A stretch of 64,000 nt of DNA from Patiria pectinifera. Lineage: Eukaryota; Echinodermata; Asteroidea; Valvatida; Asterinidae. The notes under the pieces were generated by a model. That model did not search any database and was not told where the DNA came from. It saw nothing but the letters and a program-made list of their open reading frames with translations. A program made the translations under genes and the position numbers. The stretch covers positions 33,482,392 through 33,546,391 of the forward strand of contig CM057142.1 in NCBI GenBank assembly GCA_029964075.1, given 5' to 3'. Below are positions 57,001 to 62,445 of the stretch, piece by piece (positions within the stretch are counted from its first letter, which is position 1; each line of letters starts with the position of its first letter).

Positions 57001-60000
57001 TACACACTTACTTAGACTACCACCTACAGATGGTCCTAGAAAAAATTCGTGATCGTGACATCATCAGGTGTAAGGTTACTTCACATTAAAGATGTATTTT
57101 TCCCCATAGGGTTTGTACACGCTTTTCTTCAAATCATACTTTGGCACTATATGTCTGATTGACTTTTCACTTGGCAGATGACATTCGAAGTGACTTCATC
57201 AAGTGTTCATCACGTGCACAGAGTATTTCAAATATCCGAAACAGCTTGTGTTTGTGCACAAACACATTTCTAGTTTCTTTTTTTTTTTTTTTTTTTTCTT
57301 CTCCTTTTTCAGACTTTTTCTCCATAGGTTTAACACACGTTTCTTCCACCAATCCACTTTGCCACTTTTTTAAATCCAATTGATTTCAGACTTGGTACAT
57401 ACTTAGACCACCACCCACAGATGGTCCTAGAAGAAATTTGTGATCGTGACGTCATCAGGTGTCAGGTTACGTCACATTAAAGATGCATTTTCCCCATATG
57501 TTTTGTACACGTTTTAAAAAACTCCAGTTTGGCATCTTCGTAAATCCGATCAACTTTAAACTTGATTCATACTTAGACCACCACCCACAGATGGTCCTAA
57601 GCGAAATTCGTGATCGTGACGTCATCAAGTGTCAGGTTACGTCACATTAAAGATGCAATTTTCCCCATAGGGTTTGTACATGTTTTAAAACGCTCCATTT
57701 CGGCACTTTCGTAAATCCGATCGAGGTTACACTTGGTACACACTTAGACCATCACCCACAGAGGGTCCTTGAAGAAATCCGTGATTGTGACGTCATCAGA
57801 TGTCACGTTACTTCACATTAAAGATGCACATTTTCCCCATAGGTTTTGTACACGTTTTAAAATGCTCAACTTTGGCACTTTCGTAAATTTGATCGACTTT
57901 ATACTTGGTACACACTTATACCACTACCCAAAGATGGTCCTAAGAGAAATTCGTCATCGTGGCGTCATGAGGTGTCAGGTTACATCACATTACAGATGCA
58001 TTGTTTTCGTATTGGTTTTGTACACGTTTTTCTTCAAACTGAACTTCGGAAGTACAAGACTGATTGGGTTAAAACTTGGTACATGTATGCATATTCACAT
58101 GGATGTGTTATAGATGGAAATTGAAGTGACATCATAATCAAATGTCAGGTGAAGTCCGTTAAAGGGGCATTCTATTCTTTTACAGGTCTATATCTACAGA
58201 ACTAAAATGTTCGATTTGGTTGTAACTTGACATGTTATAATGTGCTGTTATAAATATAACATTTATAGTGATGTCACTGATTGTTCATCCCGTGCTCAGA
58301 GTATTTCAAATATCCGAAACAGCTTGTGTTTGTCCACAAACACATCTCTAGTTTGATGTTTGCAAATGTTGTATATTCCCTTTAAATTAAAACAATTACA
58401 TGAAAATTCATTAGAAGAAAAAAATTAACTTTGTTTTCAAGAGCATGAACATTATACAGGGTGGTAAAAAAACCACCCAAAAAAACCAAACAGCATACTC
58501 CCACTACCTTGAGACTCAAACCACCTGTACCAAATGATGGAGAATCCTGTTAGAAGAATTATGATACCAAACTATCCCGATTCGGTCCATTAGCTGTTGC
58601 TGTAGAGCCTATTTGTGTACAGTGTAAGTCAAATACCCAGGCGTGGTTTAGTCATTCATCAGGACAAAAATGACCCCGCCTTGTTTCACAAAATAGGCTC
58701 TAGAACAAGAACTACTGGACCGAATCAGGCGACCTTGGTTTCATTTTTCTTCTAAAAAGATTCTCCATGCATTGGTATGTGGTTTGAGTCTCAGGGTAAT
58801 GGAAGTAGCTGCACAATCCACTTCTACATCGACAGTTCCACATTCATACTGCAGTTTGCAGTAGGCCTACATATTTGGATTGTTAGACATGCTGTGGTTG
58901 TCGGAGGGGCTGGTGATTGGCTGGGATTTTCAGGGTCAGTACTTCAACCTAGGCTAAAGGGCCACTCGCCGCCTTATTTTGCTATAAATGAGGAACTTGG
59001 GAAAAACTAAAATACATGATAAGGCAATGTTGGAGTAATTAAACAATTAACCAAAATGGACTGCGTTTTTGGGTCCCATCAAAACCTGTGTAAAAACCAT
59101 TTTTCTTGATTCCAGTCATATTTCCCCCTCCAAAAGTTGATAAAACTCCAAGATATATCTTTAGATCTAATTACTTCCAGATTTGTTAAGTTTTTTTTTA
59201 CAAACCTTACAGAAAGACCGATTGAAGTTGCTGTAGATTCTTAAAAAAAAATTCCGACCTCTAAACTCTCAGCTTTCATTCCGAGAATGTTTCCATGCCT
59301 GGCGCGATGAAATAAAAGCTGTGCTGTAGTTGGTCAAGAGAATTAAAGCGCCCTCAGTCGACTGCAAATGATAACAGACAGCCGAGTGCGAGACTCCAAT
59401 GATCCTGGTGAACAAAATTGTGGTAAATTTCACATGTTTGTTTGACATTTGAGGGATTTCAACCCACCCTAGAGGTGCCTATCCACATCAAGATAACACT
59501 TGTGAAATATTGAGGCCGAACATTTCTTGACAGAAAGAGAGTTTGGAGGTTGGAAAAAATTGAGCATTTTCTGCTACATAGCAACTTCAATTAGTCTTTC
59601 TGTAAGGCCAAAAAAAAAAAAATAGTCGGTCTCTGGTCAGACCAAAGTTCCGGAATTGATGCGGCATCGGGTTTTTTTTGGGGGGGGGCTTTTTTTTTTC
59701 AAGCTTGGATTGTACAGACAAGGTGGGTACTATTTTTTGCTTGTTTGTGTTCTCATATACATTAGTGTCCTCCATAATTTGCTTTTGTGCCCTCCATCAT
59801 TTGCCTTGGTGCAATTTCCCCATTCCTTGGTACAACAATTTCAGGAGGTGCGGCAATAGAGGGCGCTGTTGTAGCTACCGCGGACAATTTGAACAAAAAA
59901 AAAGGTAATGCGCATGATTAAAATCGACGCGCACGCTGACCAGAGACCGACTATTTTTTTCTTTTTTTGCCTAAGGTTTGTAAAAACCTTAGAGTTCTGG

Positions 60001-61953
60001 AAGTAAGACCTAATTACAAGTATTTGCAAGGATATGTGACTTATTAGGCCCCACATTGTGCCCGTAGCTACAACTTGAAATTGGAAATTACAATTACATA
60101 TTTTTTTCATTTGATTTGACGATGACGGATAATAGTGCTACGTCTCCCATTTCTTTATACCGGTTTTCTCGGCGATTCATAAGAGTGATTACGTTTGTCT
60201 CCCTCTAGCTTCTCAGAGCATGCCTGAAATGTCCGCTGCGTCCAGCATCCCAAGCTCTGACTTACAGTCGGTTGCAGAAGGAGCCAACCCAATGCAGAAT
60301 GGTACTAGACATAAATGATTTATATTAATTCTTTTGGTCGCTGGCCTGCTGGTATGGTTCAGTCAATTAATAAAGCTCCATCTTTACACCATGTCTCATG
60401 CAAAGCTAAAGTAAGTAATTATGCATAATACTAAAACTTTAAATTGCTGACAATGAATTGCCACCATATATTTGACTTGTATACCTCAAATTTCCTGAAA
60501 ATGATGGAGCCACTTATGTGCCTGGGATTTGGCTACAATCCTACTCGGTTTATATAAACCATGTCTTAGTACCTGTTTACCAAAATTAGATATTGTCATG
60601 TGATGCCGTGTTAATCAACTGTTCCATTCTGCACTGCATGTACATCTCTCGAAAATATGAGTGTTTTAAAAGTGTTTGCTTTTACTGTTTTAATGCAGGC
60701 AAAAACAATATTTATGGGCCTGTCACATTATTTATATGCGCTCTCATAGAAGAACTTACAGCAACCAAAAGTATTTAATCAATTTAACCATCGCAGCGAG
60801 GATGCAAGAAAATGACAATTGTCGGTCTCAAGTGGCCAGAAAGTAGCTCAAGCTACGCTCATACTGCGCTCATCCCGCGCTTACGATGCGCTCAACCCGC
60901 TCTCTATGCGCCCCTGTCAAGCTCAATTACTCGATCTAGTCGCTGCCGCTGCGCTGTCACTGCGTTCACACTACGCTCTGCTCGCTGTTAATACGTCCTA
61001 GTAGCTCGCGCTCTCTATCTGACCAAACTACGCTCACGTGACGTCACTTGCGCTGTATAAATACCACGACAAAACGGTCAATCCGCAGTCCAGTTTCAAA
61101 TTTATTCTACAAGTTCATCGCAGTCGAGTTACTTTCTCATGGAGACTACATCGACTGCCTTGCGCCTAGGCTGCCTCAATGCCACTTCAATGTCGCACGA
61201 TTCACGCTCGCACAAAGCCTGAGTTGCGTCATTACGGCGCCCTGGCCAGAGCGCAGAGGTGTTGCGATTGTTTTGAGCATGTTCAAAAATGTTGGCGCTC
61301 ATCGGAGACCATTAAGACCCTCTGGCGCCCAATCTGGCGACCTATGTACATATAGTTGTCGCTGCGATCTAGTAGTTGTTGTTGCGCCCCAGCCATTTTT
61401 CAAGGACGCAGTGAGAGCGCATATAATCACAGACAGTCTGACAGGCCCTTTAGGTGTTTGCTGTAGCCTGTCAGTTCCCTATATTAGCATGATGTCACAG
61501 AAGATTATGGTCTATAATGGCAGGATTTTTTTTTACTAAATTAAGATTAATGGCAAAAACAATTTGTTCAAGCTATTATCGTCTGTCTTTTTTTTCTCAG
61601 GTGAAAGCAGCCTCCCCTCCGCCCAGGCCGAGACGGACCAAGAAGCCGCCGGCCCGGTGCCCTCCATCACCTTCCCCAAGCCAGTCATGCGAGGCCTGGA
61701 GCTCCGTCTGGACCCCATCAAGTCGGCCATCTCGGACTGGCGGGACCTGGCCAGCCACTACAAGGTACCCAGTGAGCTCATCACTTACTGGAAGAGCATG
61801 ATGTCGACCCAGGGCAACAGCTCGCCGACGGAGAACCTGATTGAGTGGCTGAATTCCGAGAACAAGGCGGTGACCGTGGAGGACTTTAAGGATGCCCTAA
61901 GGGTGATCGTCCGATTCGACGTCCTGAAATACCTGAATGAGAAGGGCTATTAA
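35995..61953 (+). CDS. Two-TIR-like/Death-domain protein, 15 exons (innate-immunity adaptor candidate)
   Basis: Exons joined by GT/AG sites give 836 codons with one open frame. Residues ~18-156 (exons 2-4) look TIR-like: VAIVHAGEDLDKTI, then NFRPGTDVAEYV, RLVVVLSEIF and FAVVCPCNVP, i.e. strand, loop, helix, strand. Residues ~188-346 (exons 6-8) repeat the pattern: VKIIHAMTRPEHRQRYW, RQSSVAQTV, INAVVIWCSNML, LFAHFLFGV. Residues ~347-720 are Ser/Gln/Asn-rich and likely disordered. Residues ~745-832 read as a Death domain (IKSAISDWRDLASHYKVPS; WLNSENKAVTVEDFKDALRV). Such proteins assemble receptor signalling complexes in the cytosol. The Death call is fairly firm. The TIR calls rest on pattern only, and no catalytic NADase glutamate could be assigned. 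I recognise no named orthologue. Confidence 0.7.
36121..37041. mobile_element. Two adjacent fold-back elements (MITE family G)
   Basis: Each unit (36121-36575 and 36576-37041) begins TAGCCCCATAAATGT. In each the left half, with CGTAAACATAGGCCACAC and AATCAGAAAGTGCTGCC, returns inverted in the right half. Unit 2 is almost perfectly palindromic over ~200 bp arms and ends TTTTGGGGCTA. Unit 1 has lost its outer right arm where unit 2 begins, so unit 2 probably inserted into unit 1. Confidence 0.75.
37645..37715 (+). repeat. tRNA-derived SINE head
   Basis: GCGGCCTAGCGGTTAAGAGT resembles an A box and GAGGTTCGAATCTC a B box, 40-45 bp apart. No tRNA cloverleaf with a paired acceptor stem is evident, so it is a SINE remnant, not a tRNA gene. 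Confidence 0.5.
38580..38920. repeat. Dispersed repeat J with hairpin end, copy 1
   Basis: AAATGCATGCTG-TGTGCGCGTT and GCGCGTAGCGCGTATTGTTCC are shared with 53245-53310. The copy ends in a hairpin bounded by CAAATATTGAG and CTCAATATTTGTAT. The stem sequence differs entirely from that of the second copy. Confidence 0.65.
39149..39265 (+). CDS. TIR-like/Death gene, exon 2
   Basis: 117 bp, phase 1 at both ends. It encodes the first strand and helix of TIR-like domain 1 (VAIVHAGEDLDKTIRPLASI). Acceptor CCCTTCAG, donor GTAATC. Confidence 0.75.
39266..39938. other. Intron 2, CCTCAATCCTGCAAAATCC repeat
   Basis: Contains several AATCCTGCAAAATCCTCC words and ends in a long T run before exon 3. No gene seen. 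Confidence 0.5.
39939..40076 (+). CDS. TIR-like/Death gene, exon 3
   Basis: 138 bp, phase 1 at both ends. Encodes GTDVAEYVRKAMLEDYP and the buried strand RLVVVLSEIFV. The acceptor follows a long T run; donor GTGAGT. Confidence 0.78.
40077..40521. other. Intron 3
   Basis: Two partly repeated blocks (near 40092-40160 and 40258-40335) both contain GGGGACAGCAG and TTTNCCTAA words. A TGTACATG-rich stretch lies at 40340-40385. No gene seen. Confidence 0.4.
40522..40683 (+). CDS. TIR-like/Death gene, exon 4
   Basis: 162 bp, phase 1 at both ends. Encodes KFAVVCPCNVPAQLTGVRC and the closing helix LAEAIYREWF of domain 1. Confidence 0.78.
40737..41260 (+). mobile_element. MITE family A, full copy with perfect central palindrome
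   Basis: TTAA-bounded, 524 bp. At 40902-40931 is a perfect 30 bp palindrome (half-site TCCAACGCTGATCGG). The rest of intron 4 (to 42024) shows no gene. Confidence 0.8.
42025..42117 (+). CDS. TIR-like/Death gene, exon 5 (inter-domain linker)
   Basis: 93 bp, phase 1 at both ends. A polar linker (ATLASQAQLSMQNLPLTSHA) between the two TIR-like domains. Confidence 0.72.
42340..42712 (-). repeat. tRNA-derived SINE, minus orientation
   Basis: Read on the minus strand, the head has GTGGCCTCGTGGTTAAGGGC (A box) and GTGGGTTCAAGTCCTGG (B box). The body has GCCCTTGAGCAAGGCACTTT and CTCTCCACCCAGGAGTAAAT, followed by TATTATTATTATAATG and AGCGCTTTGATC. The GCAAG(G/A)CACTTT..CTCTCCAC body recurs at 45870-45935. 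It lies in intron 5. Confidence 0.75.
42835..42954 (+). CDS. TIR-like/Death gene, exon 6
   Basis: 120 bp, phase 1 at both ends. It opens domain 2 with VKIIHAMTRPEHRQRYW, the counterpart of exon 2. Acceptor TTTTCTAG, donor GTAAGC. Confidence 0.75.
42955..44146. other. Intron 6
   Basis: Holds another CCTCAATCCTGCAAAATGC-type repeat (43010-43500). The remainder is AT-rich with no gene. Confidence 0.45.
44147..44296 (+). CDS. TIR-like/Death gene, exon 7
   Basis: 150 bp, phase 1 at both ends. RQSSVAQTVLGDVEGF and the strand INAVVIWCSNMLASL, the counterpart of exon 3. Confidence 0.75.
44479..45731. repeat. Minisatellite, 12 bp unit (ACCTGCCTTGTG), ~1.25 kb
   Basis: About 104 copies of a 12 bp unit with variants such as ACCTGACTTGCG, AACCTGCCATGTGG and GACCTAACTGGT. 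Variants recur in fixed blocks, giving a higher-order repeat. Because the unit is four codons long, it leaves long open frames on both strands. It lies in intron 7 and has no splice support as an exon. Confidence 0.9.
45776..45935 (+). repeat. tRNA-derived SINE, plus orientation
   Basis: The head has GTGGTCCAATGGTTACGGTG and TTGAGTTCAAACTCTG. The body has TTGGGCAAGACACTTTACTA and CCTCTCTCCACACAAGAG then ATAAATGGGTACC, matching the SINE at 42340-42712. Confidence 0.75.
46473..47005 (-). mobile_element. MITE family A, copy ending 14 bp before exon 8
   Basis: TTAA-bounded, inverted relative to the 40737 copy. The central palindrome near 46813-46844 has half-site TTCCAACGGTGGTCGG, changed at the same places on both arms relative to the other copies. 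Its TTCCCTTTAA end forms part of the pyrimidine-rich stretch before the exon 8 acceptor. Confidence 0.8.
47020..47226 (+). CDS. TIR-like/Death gene, exon 8
   Basis: 207 bp, phase 1 at both ends. KKLFAHFLFGVERQQM and an ending ASIFLRSWA that parallels EAIYREWF of exon 4. A MITE A copy ends only 14 bp before this exon. Confidence 0.78.
47227..48138. other. Intron 8
   Basis: A SINE-tail-like stretch (CACCCTTGGGCAGATCC, GTGTCTTGCTGAGGGACACC) lies near 47290-47400. The intron otherwise shows no gene. Confidence 0.4.
48139..48648 (+). CDS. TIR-like/Death gene, exon 9 (disordered linker)
   Basis: 510 bp, phase 1 at both ends. Encodes 170 residues rich in Ser, Gln, Asn, Gly and Pro with no fold signal. 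GC content is clearly higher than in the flanking introns. Confidence 0.75.
48649..49902. other. Intron 9
   Basis: A tRNA-like B box (GGGTTCGAGTCCC) lies at 48951-48963 and the long palindrome at 49561-49728. No gene seen. Confidence 0.45.
49561..49728. repeat. Long perfect palindrome, 50 bp arms
   Basis: From 49590 to 49702 two arms of ~50 bp (TTAATCACTCTGTTTAAGAC ... ATAATTACCC and its exact complement) enclose a 13-base loop. Outer flanks (AATAAATATGTGCTC and GAGCACACATTTATT) pair as well. DNA or RNA of this region would form a very stable hairpin. Confidence 0.85.
49903..50130 (+). CDS. TIR-like/Death gene, exon 10 (disordered linker)
   Basis: 228 bp, phase 1 at both ends. Continues the Ser/Gln/Pro-rich linker (GQNKFAPSGFQSQAIDSLRS). 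Acceptor CCTCGCAG, donor GTACAC. Confidence 0.7.
50131..50769. other. Intron 10
   Basis: A short GTCGACGA-TGACTTTATTGTCGACGGCGG repeat pair lies at 50315-50345. Nothing else is supported. Confidence 0.4.
50770..50913 (+). CDS. TIR-like/Death gene, exon 11 (disordered linker)
   Basis: 144 bp, phase 1 at both ends. Encodes DASGAVGSNVSGSSEPAMRH and an acidic end (AQELDMEMSM). Confidence 0.7.
51060..51774. mobile_element. MITE family I, ~33 bp inverted ends
   Basis: The left end AGCCGCAGTCACACATTTGC then TTTGGAGCTAC matches the right end GTAGCTCCAAACCG then TTGTGTGACTGGGGCTT. The element is 715 bp and non-coding. The interior is rich in TACGGATT/TACGAAT words. It occupies half of intron 11 (50914-52382). 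Confidence 0.7.
52383..52454 (+). CDS. TIR-like/Death gene, exon 12 (duplicated 72 bp exon, copy 1)
   Basis: 72 bp, phase 1 at both ends: LVFPSVGNQSMRGQDTASAL. It is a clear homologue of exon 13, the same length and sharing FPS-G-QS and DTAS. Confidence 0.7.
53230..53635. repeat. Dispersed repeat J with hairpin end, copy 2
   Basis: Shares GCGCGTAGCGCGTATTGTTCC and AGAGTTGGGTTCAAACATTT with 38580-38710. It ends in a hairpin (53463-53632) bounded by AAATATTGA and TCAATATTTGTAT. Its ~60 bp arms (AAACTAGCCTCCC with GGGAGGCTAGTTTTAC) are unrelated to the copy 1 arms. It lies in intron 12. Confidence 0.65.
54206..54353. repeat. Hairpin element between two opposed MITE A pieces
   Basis: The arms ATCAATGGAAAG and CTTTCCATTGAT, GACTTGAGTG/AACTCAAGTC and GTGCTCGTAGCAGG/CCTGCTACGAGC pair around a ~40 base loop. 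To the left lies an inverted MITE A fragment (~53960-54190), to the right a full MITE A copy. Confidence 0.7.
54357..54878 (+). mobile_element. MITE family A, copy just before exon 13
   Basis: TTAA-bounded. The central palindrome near 54510 is partly decayed (CCAACGCTGGTTGGCTGCCA). It ends 75 bp upstream of exon 13. Confidence 0.75.
54953..55024 (+). CDS. TIR-like/Death gene, exon 13 (duplicated 72 bp exon, copy 2)
   Basis: 72 bp, phase 1 at both ends: QSFPSMGQQSAQDQDTASVM. It aligns with exon 12 without gaps. Confidence 0.7.
55980..57130. repeat. ~171 bp tandem repeat block 1 (HINE)
   Basis: Units are marked by CCACCCACAGATGGTCCTAG at 170-172 bp steps (about 56000, 56170, 56341, 56512, 56683, 56854, 57027). 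Most carry GTGACGTCATCAGGTGT followed by GGTTACGTCACATTAAAGAT. Confidence 0.88.
57405..58080. repeat. ~171 bp tandem repeat block 2 (HINE)
   Basis: Four more units of the same repeat. They are preceded by the same T-rich leader and GACTTTTTCTCCATAGGTTT segment that opens block 1 (55890 versus 57312). Confidence 0.88.
58456..58815. mobile_element. MITE family B, diverged copy
   Basis: Starts ACAGGGTGGTAAAAA. It has paired arms around CCGATTCGGTCCATTAG and CTGGACCGAATCAGG and lacks the clean right end of the 5692 copy. Confidence 0.6.
59155..60030. mobile_element. Fold-back element D containing MITE C copy 3
   Basis: Element D arms (TAATTACTTCCAG, ACAAACCTTACAGAAAGACC, ATTGAAGTTGCTGTAG) return inverted on the right, but the right arm is interrupted at GTAAGG by MITE C (59603-59974) and resumes as GTTTGTAAAAACCTTAGAG. 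The insertion is therefore younger than element D. Confidence 0.7.
59603..59974. mobile_element. MITE family C, copy 3 (nested)
   Basis: Ends TAAGGCCAAAAAAAA and TTTTTTTGCCTAA, with inner GTCGGTCTCTGGTCAG and CTGACCAGAGACCGAC. It shares a long stretch with copy 1 (CTCCATAATTTGC, GGTGCAATTTCCC, GAGGTGCGG). Confidence 0.8.
60209..60301 (+). CDS. TIR-like/Death gene, exon 14
   Basis: 93 bp, phase 1 at both ends. Linker sequence SQSMPEMSAASSIPSSDLQ. Acceptor CCCTCTAG, donor GTACTA (weak after the GT). Confidence 0.65.
60302..61600. other. Intron 14
   Basis: A degenerate GCGCTCA/CTGCGCT-rich stretch at 60840-61030 resembles a decayed low-complexity repeat. The open frame 61048-61539 shows no family signal. 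No gene supported. Confidence 0.45.
61601..61953 (+). CDS. TIR-like/Death gene, terminal exon 15 (Death domain)
   Basis: 353 bp ending in TAA. After ~25 polar residues it encodes a six-helix Death-type domain: LRLDPIKSAISDWRDLASHY, then ITYWKSMM, NLIEWLNSENKAVTVEDF and RVIVRFDVLKYL. The exon is GC-rich. A polyadenylation signal lies 172 bp after the stop. Confidence 0.82.
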
Positions 61954-62112
61954 AGATGCGTTCCCTGGGCTATTTTCGAGTTTCACCTCGAGAAGTAGAT
62001 TCCTTTTCCAAATTGCTATTTTTCTAGCAATGCAAAAGTTATTCAGTTCTGAATCAGGCATCGACCGAGAAAATCAGCCCGTGTTCAGTTATTGAATTAT
62101 TACTTTACAATT

Positions 62113-62445
62113 CGGGTGATTCACAATAAAGTGCGCCACCAAGAGTTTGCCACGGAAAGTTCATTTTTCCCAGTGCATTGTGGGAGATGGTCGACATTCC
62201 CAGCGCGGGGCATTTGAAATTGTTAGTTTGTCCGGTCAGTATGATTCGAGTACATGTTTGCCCTTTTTCTTTCCTTTTTAATCAATATGGTAAGGCAACA
62301 GAACGCTGTGCCCCAATCTATAACAAATTAGCTCAAGTTGTCTAATGACACTCGTTCAAGGGGCCATGTTTTGTCGACAGTAAACTTGAAAAATAGACTC
62401 TCCATGGCAAACTCTTGGTGGCGCACTGCATTGTGAATCACCCCA
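62113..62445. repeat. Fold-back element in the 3' UTR region
   Basis: GGGTGATTCACAATAAAGTG then CGCCACCAAGAGTTTGCCA on the left is matched by TGGCAAACTCTTGGTGGCG then CATTGTGAATCACCC on the right. About 45 bp arms, centre ~240 bp. Confidence 0.75.
62125..62130 (+). promoter_or_regulatory. Polyadenylation signal AATAAA of the TIR-like/Death gene
   Basis: First AATAAA after the stop codon (172 bp downstream). It lies inside the left arm of the fold-back element. The other arm has CATTGTG at the same place, so the signal may have arisen by a change within the repeat. Confidence 0.5.

Larger units (their letters stand above)
55794..58351. mobile_element. Helentron-associated element (HINE) with ~171 bp tandem repeats
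   Basis: The left end is AGCTGTTTCGG, which heads a 13 bp hairpin. Its inverse CCGAAACAGCT lies ~30 bp inside the right end, followed by a hairpin (TGTGTTTGT-CC-ACAAACACA) and terminal CTAG. Asymmetric inverted repeats, a 3' hairpin and insertion in a T run are the known marks of Helentron-type non-autonomous rolling-circle elements. Between the ends are about eleven ~171 bp repeats. The 3' terminus plus repeat block occurs twice (first end at ~57273), a tandem arrangement typical of rolling-circle transposition. No protein is encoded. Confidence 0.75.
55302..58385 (-). mobile_element. MITE family A copy split by a HINE insertion
   Basis: The left part (55302-55793) and right part (58352-58385) together restore a normal MITE A in minus orientation. 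The interruption falls in the T run of TTTTATTTTTTGATGTTTGC. It lies in intron 13. Confidence 0.85.

Noticed and set aside
61048-61539. 163-codon frame in intron 14
   Set aside because: No domain signal. It overlaps a degenerate repeat and has no splice support.
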